In this document: positions 7,337 to 15,534 of the stretch, one piece after another
Layout: each line of letters starts with the position of its first letter
Position numbering within the stretch: position 1 is the first letter of the stretch
Assembly (NCBI GenBank): GCA_002315765.1
Contig: DCIE01000045.1
Location: forward strand, 1 to 21,621
Origin: Ruminococcaceae bacterium UBA1734
GTDB taxonomy: Bacteria; Bacillota; Clostridia; Oscillospirales; Acutalibacteraceae
Length of the DNA: 21,621 nt
Direction: 5' to 3'
Translations under genes and position numbers: made by a program
The notes under the pieces: model-generated
What the model was told of the DNA's origin: nothing
What the model saw: the letters and a program-made list of their open reading frames with translations, nothing else
The model's database searches: none

Positions 7337-8356
7337 ATGAAGGTTGTTACTTTTGGTGAAATTATGCTCCGTTTGGCTCCAAACGGATATTACAGATTTT
7401 TTCAGGATGACCAAATGCAGGCTACTTTCGGTGGCGGAGAGGCAAATGTTGCGGTAAGCCTTGCCAACTTCGGTTTACAGTCAAGATATGTAACCAAACT
7501 TCCTACACACGCTATCGGACAGGCTGCCGTAAATTCTCTTAGATATTTCGGTGTTGATACCGATTATATTGCAAGAGGCGGAGAGAGAGTAGGTATCTAC
7601 TATCTCGAAAAGGGTGCATCTCAAAGAGGCTCTGTTTGTATTTACGATAGAGCACATTCCTCAATTCAAACCGCAAAAAGCGGAGATTTTAATTGGGACG
7701 AAATCTTTGAGGGTGCCGATTGGTTCCACTTTACTGGTATCACACCTGCATTGGGTGGAGATATGGTAGAAATATGCAAAGAAGCTTGCGTTAAGGCAAA
7801 AGAGCATAATGTAAAGATATCCTGCGACCTAAACTACCGCGGTAAGCTTTGGACAAGGGAAGAAGCCAACAAGGCTATGACCGAGCTTTGCAAATATGTT
7901 GATGTTTGCATTTCCAACGAAGAAGACGCAAAGGATGTTTTCGGAATTGAGGCTGAAAACACCGATATTAACGGTGGAAAACTTAATAAAGAAGGATACA
8001 AGTCGGTTGCAAAGCAGTTGGCTGATAAGTTTGGATTTGAAAAGGTGGCTATTACGCTTCGTTCCTCTATTTCGGCTAACGATAACGATTGGGCAGCAAT
8101 GCTTTATGACGGAACCGATTATAATTTCTCAAAAGAATACCACCTCCACATTGTTGACCGTGTAGGTGGCGGAGATAGCTTCGGTGCAGGACTTATTTAC
8201 TCCCTGCTTTCGGGAAAGAACAGCAAAGATGCTATTGAGTTTGCTGTTGCCGCGTCGGCGCTTAAGCATTCTATTGAAGGCGACTTTAACCGTGTAACCG
8301 TAAGCGAAGTTGAAAAACTCGCCGCAGGTAACGGTTCGGGCAGAGTTCAAAGATAA
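7337..8356 (+). CDS. kdgK: 2-dehydro-3-deoxygluconokinase (PfkB family)
   Basis: Ribokinase-fold sugar kinase phosphorylating 2-keto-3-deoxygluconate to KDPG, the substrate of the aldolase encoded just upstream. The 339-residue protein has the N-terminal PfkB signature GGGEANVAVSLANFG (about residues 32-46) and the C-terminal signature DRVGGGDSFGAG, whose Asp280 is the predicted catalytic base. RVGGGDSF replaces the commoner TxGAGDxF, which is usual among KDG kinases of this type. Start ATG at 7337 overlaps the end of a GGAGGG ribosome site region. The gene ends the operon before a strong terminator. Confidence 0.92.
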   Translation: MKVVTFGEIMLRLAPNGYYRFFQDDQMQATFGGGEANVAVSLANFGLQSRYVTKLPTHAIGQAAVNSLRYFGVDTDYIARGGERVGIYYLEKGASQRGSVCIYDRAHSSIQTAKSGDFNWDEIFEGADWFHFTGITPALGGDMVEICKEACVKAKEHNVKISCDLNYRGKLWTREEANKAMTELCKYVDVCISNEEDAKDVFGIEAENTDINGGKLNKEGYKSVAKQLADKFGFEKVAITLRSSISANDNDWAAMLYDGTDYNFSKEYHLHIVDRVGGGDSFGAGLIYSLLSGKNSKDAIEFAVAASALKHSIEGDFNRVTVSEVEKLAAGNGSGRVQR

Positions 8357-8385
8357 ATTTTCTCAAATTAAATATGCGATTGATT

Positions 8386-8424
8386 CCCCCGCGAGCAGTT
8401 TTCTGCCCGTGGGGGTGATTTTTT
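8386..8424 (+). terminator. Strong intrinsic terminator of the KDG operon
   Basis: CCCCCGCGAGCAG (8386-8398) pairs with CTGCCCGTGGGGG (8403-8415) around a TTTT loop, with one G-T wobble and one mismatch. It is followed by GATTTTTT. Confidence 0.92.
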
Positions 8425-8463
8425 ACGGTAATAATTTGAAATGTCATTTTTTAGTAGTGCCTC

Positions 8464-8505
8464 GCTGATTTTGGATTACAAGAAAAGCACCTACTGAAAA
8501 TCAGC
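8464..8505. repeat. Inverted repeat beside the inserted two-gene unit
   Basis: GCTGATTTT (8464-8472) and AAAATCAGC (8497-8505) are exact 9-base inverted arms separated by 24 bases. Flanking bases (AGTAGTGCC against AGCACCTACT) extend the symmetry loosely. It could be a weak terminator for the minus-strand genes or the end of an inserted segment; no T run supports the former. Confidence 0.5.
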
Positions 8506-8526
8506 AGATGCTTTATGCAAAATTGG

Positions 8527-8838
8527 TTAAATGTTTAGTTCGTTGAAAACGCCGTACCAATATACTTGGTCTCGTGTTGTTTGTGTGGCTTCGGCTGAAA
8601 CAGCTTCTCCATGTTTTCTTCTATGATAGAGATTTATCATCGCTTCGTATTCTGAAGGTTTCAATATTCTGGTTTGAGTAATTTTGCTTGAGGGATTATG
8701 ATTTTTTGCTATGGTTGCGCAGAGAGTATCGTTTTCAACCGAGATGTAAAACCATTTCGGTGTTCTTCCATCGAGTGGAACAGTGTGTATATCTCTCGGA
8801 TTGGATTTGAAATTGGCTACAAAATCTTCGTATCTCAT
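8527..8838 (-). CDS. Unrecognised 103-residue protein
   Basis: I do not recognise this protein. It is small, soluble-looking and lacks signal peptide or membrane segment. Visible stretches are PLDGRTPKWFYISVEND, a possible beta-hairpin region, and ILKPSEYEAMINLYHRRK, a likely helix. The end is tryptophan/tyrosine-rich (VYWYGVFNELN). I chose ATG at 8838 rather than the in-frame GTG at 8847, since the GAGGTG ribosome site (8845-8850) overlaps the GTG and sits 6 bases from the ATG. The stop of the upstream gene (8849-8851) overlaps this ribosome site, so the two are translationally coupled and likely work together. Confidence 0.75.
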   Translation of the reverse strand: MRYEDFVANFKSNPRDIHTVPLDGRTPKWFYISVENDTLCATIAKNHNPSSKITQTRILKPSEYEAMINLYHRRKHGEAVSAEATQTTRDQVYWYGVFNELNI

Positions 8839-8848
8839 CGGCTTCACC

Positions 8849-9526
8849 TCAAATGTATTTATCTACAATGGTATTCAGGGCAATCATCGCTTTATCGTAG
8901 TCTTCGGCTGTGGTGGGATTATTGTTTGCATCAGCTTCAAACCGATATGCATGGCTCAGTTTGCCATCGAAAATTTCGTACAGATTTCCGTTGATAAATT
9001 CGCATAAGTCGTCATAAATGGGATGACCATGCAAATCGAAATACTCTTGGTCCAAAAGGAGAAGAATCGGTGCCATCGTATTCTCAACTAATTCGTATGA
9101 GTCGTGTTCGGGATTTTTAGAGCCGTTATTTTCCGGTTTGTGCCAAAAACTTGTGAAGCCATCGGTTTTATTGAACTCATTCAAAAACCATAAGCATTTG
9201 TCGTACAGTCTTTTTGCTGCGTCTTTTTGCCTATCGGTTAATTGTGTCATGCTATTACCTCCGTCTGTTTCGGTTAACAAAAGCATAAAATCGGAGATTT
9301 CCAAAGCGGCAGCAATATTTTTCACCTGTTTATCATCTATTGGACCGTTCTTTTTACAATGCCAATTATGGACGGTGTCTATAGATACGCCGAGTTTTTC
9401 CGACAGGAATTCTTCCAGTTCGCCAACCTTCATTTTATGTGCGCGCTGATAAGTAGTAAAAATCCTATTGAAGCCCGAAAAGCTAAACACCATTTGCTTT
9501 CCATTTATATTGTATTTTCTATTCAT
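8849..9526 (-). CDS. Putative HTH-containing protein of unknown function
   Basis: A 225-residue protein I cannot name. Residues about 35-85 resemble a helix-turn-helix of the Cro/C1 or homeodomain-like kind: LEEFLSEKLGVSIDTVHNW, then a basic HCKKNG turn, then KQVKNIAAALEIS. The C-terminal part (about 95-225) is acidic and helical with no known catalytic motif; it contains DLCEFINGNLYEIFDGKL. ATG at 9526 has GAGGG about 8 bases upstream. It leads a two-gene minus-strand operon with the 103-residue protein and has its own promoter at 9593-9621. A regulatory role, perhaps autoregulation of the pair, is inference. Confidence 0.7.
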   Translation of the reverse strand: MNRKYNINGKQMVFSFSGFNRIFTTYQRAHKMKVGELEEFLSEKLGVSIDTVHNWHCKKNGPIDDKQVKNIAAALEISDFMLLLTETDGGNSMTQLTDRQKDAAKRLYDKCLWFLNEFNKTDGFTSFWHKPENNGSKNPEHDSYELVENTMAPILLLLDQEYFDLHGHPIYDDLCEFINGNLYEIFDGKLSHAYRFEADANNNPTTAEDYDKAMIALNTIVDKYI

Positions 9527-9592
9527 TTCATGCCCTCGTTTCTAATTTTTCTCACCGCATTTTTCCGATTGACAGGCTTTTTATCAATTGGT

Positions 9593-9621
9593 ATTATACC
9601 ACACGTCTGTGAATATAACAA
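9593..9621 (-). promoter_or_regulatory. Promoter of the minus-strand pair
   Basis: On the minus strand TTGTTA (9621-9616), 17-base spacer and TATAAT (9598-9593) lie 67 bases upstream of the ATG at 9526. A small ATTGA/TCAAT inverted repeat lies in the leader. Confidence 0.65.
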
Positions 9622-9794
9622 GGATGCGCGAGTGCTTTCTCATCCGGACTGACATCATTATATCGGAAAGGGAATCAAATGAAAAGGGCGATGTTTTGTC
9701 TTACACTAACTTACCCTAAATAAATAAAAATTCCTCGGCTATCGTACACCGATTCAGAGGCATTATTTCCACACCTAAAGGCACCCAAAAAGGG

Positions 9795-9849
9795 AAATAA
9801 GGGACTCGAACGGACGAGTCAGCAAACCTGCATAAACACTGAGTTTTTC
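9795..9849 (+). repeat. Direct repeat, copy A
   Basis: The block reads AAATAAGGGACTCGAAC, then ACGAG, then CATAAACACT and, two bases on, GTTTTTC. All these blocks recur in the same order at 17118-17280. GACTCG (9803-9808) and CGAGTC (9815-9820) form a perfect 6-base hairpin here. The GTTCGAGTCCC on the other strand recalls a tRNA T-loop, but the T-stem cannot pair. Confidence 0.8.
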
Positions 9850-10065
9850 CACAGGTCGAAAGCGTACTTAATTCCGAGACTCGGGACTAATGACTTTACT
9901 GGCTGTATTTATTTTCAGTTGTTTTTTCAGTGGAATGTATAAAGAATTGTAAGAAGTTGCAAGAATTTACGGATGTAGCCCTTTTGGTAAAGATTGTACT
10001 TCAATTGATAATTCCGGTATTTATTACGCTGTTGCTTTATTCGGTAATACGGCACCGGAAGTATG

Positions 10066-10842
10066 CTATATATGATTAGTATGCTGATTTATAAAGCTAT
10101 TTCTATATTCAAGCGGAGTGGAGTCGGTATTGTATTTAAAAAATTTAATAAATAAATTTGCATCTTGATATCCCAAATCCTCTGCTATGGTGGAAACTGT
10201 ATAATTTGTTGTTGACAGCAAATACTTTGCTAAGTTTATTCTGCCTTCAATAATGCATTCATTCAAATTTTTATTATAGGCTTTTTTAAGAATTCTTGAG
10301 ATGTAATTAGGGTTATAGCCAAAATGATTTGCAACCGAAGAAACGGTTAATTTTTCGTTCGAGTGAGAACGGATATATTCGTATGTTTTTGAAGCCAAAG
10401 AGTTATTAGAAGAAGAGTTTTGATTTTGGAAATCTATTTCGCTTAAAATTACATAAAAAGCACTATCGGCGGTTTGAGGTAAATAATTTTCGGTAACCGA
10501 GATTTGTAAAAGGTGTTTGATTTGTTGAATAATAAGCGACAGGTTGGTAAGTTTTCCTAATACAGGAAAAGAAAAGTTGTTGTCAAAAAAATGCAACCAA
10601 TAAAAAGAAACGGTCGAGGTGGATTTTTTATAACCTTTATGTTTTAATCCCTTCCTGAGTATGCAAAAATCTCCTCTTGTAAGTATAACTTGGTTGCCGT
10701 TTTCTTCAATGAATAGTTCACCGTTTATTACAACTATTAACTCGTTTGAATCTATTATTCTTTCGGGATGAATCCACTCTCCGCTTGAGGTAAATAATCC
10801 TCCGTTTGAAAAAGAAATATCTAAAAAGTCGGATTTTCTCAT
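10066..10842 (-). CDS. AraC-family transcriptional regulator
   Basis: Sugar-responsive DNA-binding regulator. The 258-residue protein has an N-terminal cupin-like ligand domain (about residues 25-90; GELFIEENGNQVILTRGDF, then GLKHKGY) and a C-terminal double helix-turn-helix: LTVSSVANHFGYNPNYISRI (about 160-180) and TVSTIAEDLGYQDANLF (about 212-228), followed by PLEYR. It reads away from the GH127 gene across an 87-base gap, the usual place for its regulator, and so probably responds to an arabinose-containing oligosaccharide. ATG at 10842 has AAGGAG 12 bases upstream, a rather long spacing. Confidence 0.9.
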   Translation of the reverse strand: MRKSDFLDISFSNGGLFTSSGEWIHPERIIDSNELIVVINGELFIEENGNQVILTRGDFCILRKGLKHKGYKKSTSTVSFYWLHFFDNNFSFPVLGKLTNLSLIIQQIKHLLQISVTENYLPQTADSAFYVILSEIDFQNQNSSSNNSLASKTYEYIRSHSNEKLTVSSVANHFGYNPNYISRILKKAYNKNLNECIIEGRINLAKYLLSTTNYTVSTIAEDLGYQDANLFIKFFKYNTDSTPLEYRNSFINQHTNHI

Positions 10843-10871
10843 TTATTATCGTTTATTCTCCTTGTATTAGT

Positions 10872-10901
10872 TTGATATTCTCATTATAATAATATTATAA
10901 T
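10872..10901 (+). promoter_or_regulatory. Promoter of the GH127 gene
   Basis: TTGATA (10872-10877), 18-base spacer and TATAAT (10896-10901) precede the gene by 28 bases. TTTCGAAA just downstream is a small palindrome that might bind a regulator. Confidence 0.55.
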
Positions 10902-10929
10902 TTCGAAAATAATTCAAGGAGGAATTGTT

Positions 10930-12555
10930 TTGAAACAGGTTGGTTTTGAAAATGTTACAATAACTGATGGTTATTGGGCTGAAAAACAAAAGTTGGTTAA
11001 AGAAAAAACAGCATGGGCGGTTTATAATCGTTTTTATGAGACAGGCAGGATAACTACTCTTGATTGTTCCTGGAAGGAAGGCGAACCAAACAGACCGCAT
11101 CATTTTTGGGGTAGTGATGTTTTCAAATGGGTTGAAGGTGCGGCGTATTTATTGTCAACCAAAGATGATAATAGACTAAAAGATGCGGTTAATGATATAA
11201 TAAGCCGAATTGAAAAGGGAGTATGTGAGGACGGATATTATAACTCCTACTATAACTCAGTATGTGAAAAGCGCTTTTCTGATAGAAGAATGCATGAGCT
11301 TTATTCATTAGGCCATTTTATTGAATGTGCCATTGCGGTAGACAAGTATCTAAAGGATGATAGACTTTTAAAGATTGCAATAAAGAACACACAACTTGTT
11401 GACAAGATATTCAGAATGGAAAACTCCGCAGCATTTGTTACGCCCGGACACGAAGAGATAGAACTTGCTTTGTTTATGCTTTACAAATATCTTGACGATG
11501 AGCAATATCTCACCTTAATGAAATATTTTATTGATATGAGAGGAAATAATACCAAGGATGCTGAAAATGACTTTGATATGCTTGAAAGTCAGTCGGATGA
11601 GCCTTTAAGAAATATGGTAAGCGCTAAAGGTCATGCAGTAAGGGCGGTATATTTATACTGTGCTATGGCTGATTTGTCAAAAGAAATCGGCGATAAAGAA
11701 TTAGCTGATGCAACGAATAGATTGTTTGACGATATTTACCATAAAAAAATGTATATTACGGGTGGAATAGGCTCTTGCAATCAAGATGAGAAATTTACCA
11801 ATCCTTATGATTTGCCAAATAGAGACTCTTATACAGAAACCTGTGCAGCACTTGGATTGGCGCTGTTTTGCGGAAGATTATATAATCAAAAATTAGATGC
11901 CCGTTTCGGAGATGCTTTTGAAAGGGCGATTTATAACGGTATGATTTCCGGTCTCGGTCTCGACGGCGAATCGTTCTTTTACACTAATCCACTCTGTATA
12001 GACCTTCAAAAAAGCAATATTAATAAAACATATCAGCCCAATACCGCAAGACAAAAGGTTTTTGATTGTTCCTGTTGTCCTCCAAATCTTGTAAGAATGA
12101 TTCCCTCTATCGGAAACTGGATATATAGTTATGATGATGATAGAATTTATGTGCATCAATTTATTGCAAATGAGGCAACAATAGGCGAAGATAACATCTC
12201 AATAATTACCGATTATCCTCATTCCGGTAAAGTTGTTATTAAAGGAAGCAATAAAAAATTAGTAATTAGAAAGCCGTCTTGGTGTAATGAATTTGACACA
12301 AAATCTAATTTCAGGGAGAAAGGAGGTTATTTATATTTTGATACGGGTACAGTAGAAATAGATTTTAAAATGATACCGAAATTCATTAAAGCAAATTCAA
12401 AAGTCCATGCCGATAACGGACGGGTGGCTTTAATGAACGGACCTATTGTTTATTGTGCTGAAGGCAAAGACCAACTTGACGATTTATTTACTAATTTAGG
12501 AGTTACATATAGCAGATGTCTCTCGTATGGCACATTTAGATTGATTGTTACTTGA
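10930..12555 (+). CDS. GH127 beta-L-arabinofuranosidase, C-terminally truncated
   Basis: Zinc-dependent retaining glycosidase releasing beta-L-arabinofuranose from plant glycans. The catalytic parts are intact: Glu303 and Cys305 in YTETCAALG and the Cys382-Cys383 pair in CSCCPPN match the zinc ligands and nucleophile known from HypBA1. HFWGSDVFKW and DGYYNSYY are family blocks near the N-terminus. TTG at 10930 is chosen because AAGGAGG (10916-10922) is 7 bases away. The family is usually about 640 residues; here homology stops near residue 515-520 (GPIVYCAEG). The last 25 or so residues are read antisense to an AraC-like gene fragment, so the C-terminal beta-domain is lost. Activity is doubtful. 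Confidence 0.85.
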   Translation: MKQVGFENVTITDGYWAEKQKLVKEKTAWAVYNRFYETGRITTLDCSWKEGEPNRPHHFWGSDVFKWVEGAAYLLSTKDDNRLKDAVNDIISRIEKGVCEDGYYNSYYNSVCEKRFSDRRMHELYSLGHFIECAIAVDKYLKDDRLLKIAIKNTQLVDKIFRMENSAAFVTPGHEEIELALFMLYKYLDDEQYLTLMKYFIDMRGNNTKDAENDFDMLESQSDEPLRNMVSAKGHAVRAVYLYCAMADLSKEIGDKELADATNRLFDDIYHKKMYITGGIGSCNQDEKFTNPYDLPNRDSYTETCAALGLALFCGRLYNQKLDARFGDAFERAIYNGMISGLGLDGESFFYTNPLCIDLQKSNINKTYQPNTARQKVFDCSCCPPNLVRMIPSIGNWIYSYDDDRIYVHQFIANEATIGEDNISIITDYPHSGKVVIKGSNKKLVIRKPSWCNEFDTKSNFREKGGYLYFDTGTVEIDFKMIPKFIKANSKVHADNGRVALMNGPIVYCAEGKDQLDDLFTNLGVTYSRCLSYGTFRLIVT

Positions 12556-12776
12556 TGTGGAACATTGGGCTTAAAAATAACAATTTGATAGGGCTTGATT
12601 GTATAAACCTTATTTGAAGCATAATATTTTCTGTTTCCGGAATCGAGGAAATAGAATTCGTAATCATCGTGATGATGTGCAGACGACATACCTTTAGGGT
12701 CTTCAATTCTGGCATAATTTATTGCGCATCCGTATTTAAGTTCATAGAAATGGTCAAACTGAGAAAAATAAGCCAT
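12450..12776 (-). pseudogene. AraC-family regulator, N-terminal fragment
   Basis: Only the cupin-type sensor part of a second AraC-like regulator remains: SSAHHHDDYEFYFLDSG with its histidine cluster, then YTIKPYQIVIFKPNVPHQV and a final YVTPKL. The helix-turn-helix domain is missing. ATG at 12776 has AGAAAGGCGG upstream. Homology ends around 12490, where the sequence becomes the antisense of the GH127 gene. The remaining piece faces away from the GH88/105 fragment, suggesting it once regulated that gene. Confidence 0.8.
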
Positions 12777-12951
12777 AAAATCAAACCGCCTTTCTAATGA
12801 GTATATTAACACGCTTTAGGTGTTTTTTCAACGATTTATTTGAAATTTGGAATAAAATTATTTGTAATTTTTTGAAAATTATGGCATTTTATTGCCGATT
12901 TTCTCAAAAATATGCTGTATTTTTTTAACTTGCTTTTAATTTGATTGATAA

Positions 12952-13025
12952 TTGATATACACTTTTTTAAAGATATGATATGCTAATATCACAAAAATGA
13001 TAATTGTGCTAATTGTGATTTTGTG
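12952..13025 (+). promoter_or_regulatory. Promoter and inverted repeat before the GH88/105 fragment
   Basis: TTGATA (12952-12957), 16-base spacer and TATGAT (12974-12979) form a plausible promoter. Just downstream, ATCACAA (12988-12994) and TTGTGAT (13013-13019) are 7-base inverted arms, and the direct repeat AATTGTG occurs twice between 13002 and 13017. This resembles an operator around the transcription start. The remaining bases of 12777-13089 are AT-rich and show nothing else. Confidence 0.5.
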
Positions 13026-13089
13026 TAAAACGATTATTTTTGTAACTAAATAGTCTATGTAATTTATTAGTTGAAAGGTTTAGAAATAT

Positions 13090-13272
13090 ATGAAAAATAG
13101 TCCGTTATACTATGGAGTTTCGGTGTGCGATGCACTTATTAAGAAATACAGCGCTGAACAACTTCCGCCGGTCGGAACATTTTTTTACCATCAAGGTGTT
13201 GCGTTGTCCGGTATGCAACATATATATTTTTTGACAAAAGAAAAAAAGTATTTTAATTACATGCAATTATGA
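13090..13272 (+). pseudogene. GH88/GH105 unsaturated glucuronyl/rhamnogalacturonyl hydrolase, N-terminal fragment
   Basis: The 60 residues resemble the start of a YteR/YesR-type hydrolase: YGVSVCDALIKKY, then FFYHQGVALSGMQHIYFLT, then EKKYFNYM. Intact members are about 350 residues and release unsaturated uronate, which feeds the KDG route. The reading frame stops at TGA 13270-13272, exactly where homology to a different family (HAD) begins, so this is a fusion scar. The ribosome site is GAAAGG at 13073. Confidence 0.75.
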
Positions 13273-13757
13273 AAGGTAAAGGCAGAGCAAATGCATTTAC
13301 ACCTGCCGAAGGACTTAAAGATTTTCTTTATACACTAAAGGAAAAAGGGATAAAGATAGGTCTTGTAACAAGCGGACTGTATGAAAAGGCAATGCCTGAA
13401 ATAATATCAGCATTTAATACACTGGGTATGGGCGACCCGAAAGACTTTTACGATGCAATAATTTCCGCAGGATTTCCACTGGGAAAGGGAAGAGTCGGAA
13501 CCCTTGGCGAACTGTCTCCGAAGCCCCACCCATGGCTTTACGCCGAAACCTCTAATGTGGGACTCGGTATTCCGTTTAGTGAGAGAAACAGTGTTGTAGG
13601 TATTGAGGATAGCGGTGCCGGAGTATGCTCCGTACGACTTGCGGGATTTACCACAATCGGTATTTCGGGCGGTAATATCGAAAGCAGCGGAACAAAGGAT
13701 TTTTGTCAGCATTATAAAGAAAATCTAAGCGAAATCGCAAAGCTTATTTTAGGTTAA
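13269..13757 (+). pseudogene. HAD-family hydrolase, C-terminal fragment
   Basis: A beta-phosphoglucomutase-like HAD phosphatase lacking its N-terminus. Motif II is visible (GLVTSG), the motif III lysine sits in SPKPHPW, and motif IV is VGIEDSGAGV. Motif I (DxDxT with the nucleophile Asp) is absent because the gene starts at the equivalent of the cap/core boundary. The 162-residue piece begins at an ATG overlapping the stop of the GH88/105 fragment, and no separate ribosome site is seen. It cannot act as a phosphatase by itself. The GH38 gene follows after 10 bases. Confidence 0.75.
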
Positions 13758-13767
13758 GGTGATATAA

Positions 13768-15522
13768 ATGGAAAAGACAAATGTGCATATAGTGCCTCAT
13801 ACACACTGGGATAGAGAATGGAGATATCCTATTTGGAAGAATAGAAGTCTCTTGGTGGACTTTATGGATAACCTTTTGGCAATTCTTAAGGAAAAGCCAA
13901 CATACAGTCAATTTCTGTTAGACGGTCAAAGTGTTGTAATAGAGGATTATTTAGAGGTAAGACCTGAAAAAAGAGCAGAAATAGAAAAGTATATAAGTGA
14001 AGGAAGAATAACCTGCGGACCTTGGTATACTTTGCCCGATTTATATCCTCTTGACGGTGAATGTTTGGTTAGAAATCTTTTAAAGGGATATAGAGTGGCG
14101 GCAGAGTTCGGCAAGGTGATGAAAATTGCCTATACATCTTTCGGTTGGGGACAAACTGCACAGTTTCCTCAAATTTATGCGGGATTCGGTATTGATTTTT
14201 GTATTACGGCTAAAAGAGTAAACGAGGAACACGCCCCTGAAGCAGAGTTTATGTGGGAATCTCCTGACGGCACAAAGGTATTAACATCTCGTTTAGGCCA
14301 TGAGGGAAGAGCACAGTTTTTCTTAACTACCGTTATTCCTGCAAAATATAATGTTGAAAATGATAAGAATTTCCATATTGATTGGAAAAACAGCGGTATG
14401 GTATATCATAAGGCAAATGCAGGAGAGGATAATGTTGATTATTTCAGATTTTCTGAGGATAACGACTTTTATCCGGAAACAATAAAGAAAAATATAGAAA
14501 AATGCCTTGACGGAACAAGCGATACAACCGTGCCATCTGTTAGATTTTTCCCTGCCGGTTGTGATTTTTCAGGTTGCATTGAAGAACTTGACAAGATAAT
14601 AGAAAAAGCAAACGAAGAGTTTGAGGATATTGAATTTTCTCATTCGACAATACAAGATTACATAAAAGAGTTTACCCAAAAGGTAGATTACGATAAACTT
14701 CGCACAATTAAGGGAGAACTTAGAGACGGTCCATCTTCCGCAACATCCGGTAATGCTCTTTCTACAAGATTATATATTAAACAGGCAAATAAAAAGGCTC
14801 AAAACCTATTGTTATATAAGGCCGAGCCTGTAAACTCTGCTGTTATGATGATGGGCGGAGAGTATGAAAAGAATTTTCTTGATAAAGCATGGGAGTATTT
14901 ACTTAAATCTCATGCCCACGATTCTATTAACGGTGTAACGCAGGATAAAACTGCAAGGGATAATGTGAACCGTATAGAACAAGCAACGGAAATTGCGGAT
15001 ATTGCTTTTGATAGAGGTATGTCAGCACTTATCGCTAAAGCTGATTTGAGTAAATATTCAGATAATGATGTATTGCTATTTGCATATAATCCGCTACCTT
15101 TCCCCGTATCACAAGTGTTAAAGGTTGCCGTTGATGTGCCTACAGAAGAGGATGCTTGGGACTTTACTATGGTAGACGAAAAGGGAACTACTATGGATAT
15201 CAACAAAAAAGCAGATGATTTTTTAGAAAGCTTCGGGTATAAACACGATAGAGAAAACAGCGTATATCAGGCCGAAACACCTTCGGACAAAAGAATAGCA
15301 TTATTTGCACATGATGGCTTCGGCAAGGCGTTTTTAAGCTCAATTCTTGATATTCCGTATCCCTTATTTACAACACATTTTTATATGGGACATACCGGTT
15401 TTACTGTCATTGAGTTTTCAGGTACAAAAGATATTGTTCCGAGAGTTGTCTCTTTTTCTAATGATTCTCATTTGTATAAAGACGGATTGCCTACAATGTG
15501 GAATAATAATTATTATTTTTAA
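13768..15522 (+). CDS. GH38-like alpha-mannosidase, C-terminus truncated or replaced
   Basis: Glycosidase of the zinc-dependent alpha-mannosidase family. The N-terminal HTHWDREW gives metal ligands His11/His13 and Asp15, followed by FLLDGQSVVIEDYL. The middle helical domain carries SHAHDSINGV (His382, His384, Asp385). Where most GH38 enzymes have the nucleophile Asp in PDxFG, this protein has YTSFGWGQ (122-129). The canonical Asp is therefore not seen at that place. Most bacterial members are 850-1050 residues, but this stops at 584. The last 90 residues (from about SDKRIALFAHDGFG) do not look like GH38 to me. A ribosome site AAGGTGA overlaps the preceding stop. Confidence 0.78.
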   Translation: MEKTNVHIVPHTHWDREWRYPIWKNRSLLVDFMDNLLAILKEKPTYSQFLLDGQSVVIEDYLEVRPEKRAEIEKYISEGRITCGPWYTLPDLYPLDGECLVRNLLKGYRVAAEFGKVMKIAYTSFGWGQTAQFPQIYAGFGIDFCITAKRVNEEHAPEAEFMWESPDGTKVLTSRLGHEGRAQFFLTTVIPAKYNVENDKNFHIDWKNSGMVYHKANAGEDNVDYFRFSEDNDFYPETIKKNIEKCLDGTSDTTVPSVRFFPAGCDFSGCIEELDKIIEKANEEFEDIEFSHSTIQDYIKEFTQKVDYDKLRTIKGELRDGPSSATSGNALSTRLYIKQANKKAQNLLLYKAEPVNSAVMMMGGEYEKNFLDKAWEYLLKSHAHDSINGVTQDKTARDNVNRIEQATEIADIAFDRGMSALIAKADLSKYSDNDVLLFAYNPLPFPVSQVLKVAVDVPTEEDAWDFTMVDEKGTTMDINKKADDFLESFGYKHDRENSVYQAETPSDKRIALFAHDGFGKAFLSSILDIPYPLFTTHFYMGHTGFTVIEFSGTKDIVPRVVSFSNDSHLYKDGLPTMWNNNYYF

Positions 15523-15534
15523 AGGAAGTATTAT

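Larger units (their letters stand above)
9527..10065. other. 539-base intergenic region
   Basis: No gene is supported here. It holds the promoter of the minus-strand pair at its left end, then an 8-base inverted repeat TTATTTCC/GGAAATAA (9763-9770 and 9793-9800), then repeat copy A (9795-9849) and a short CCGAG-A-CTCGG palindrome at about 9875-9885. The rest, up to the AraC stop, is AT-rich with no clear signal. Confidence 0.7.

Noticed and set aside
9795..9820. A tRNA gene on the minus strand at repeat A (also at 17118)
   Set aside because: GTTCGAGTCCC resembles a T-loop, but the opposite T-stem half does not pair and no acceptor, D or anticodon arm is found.
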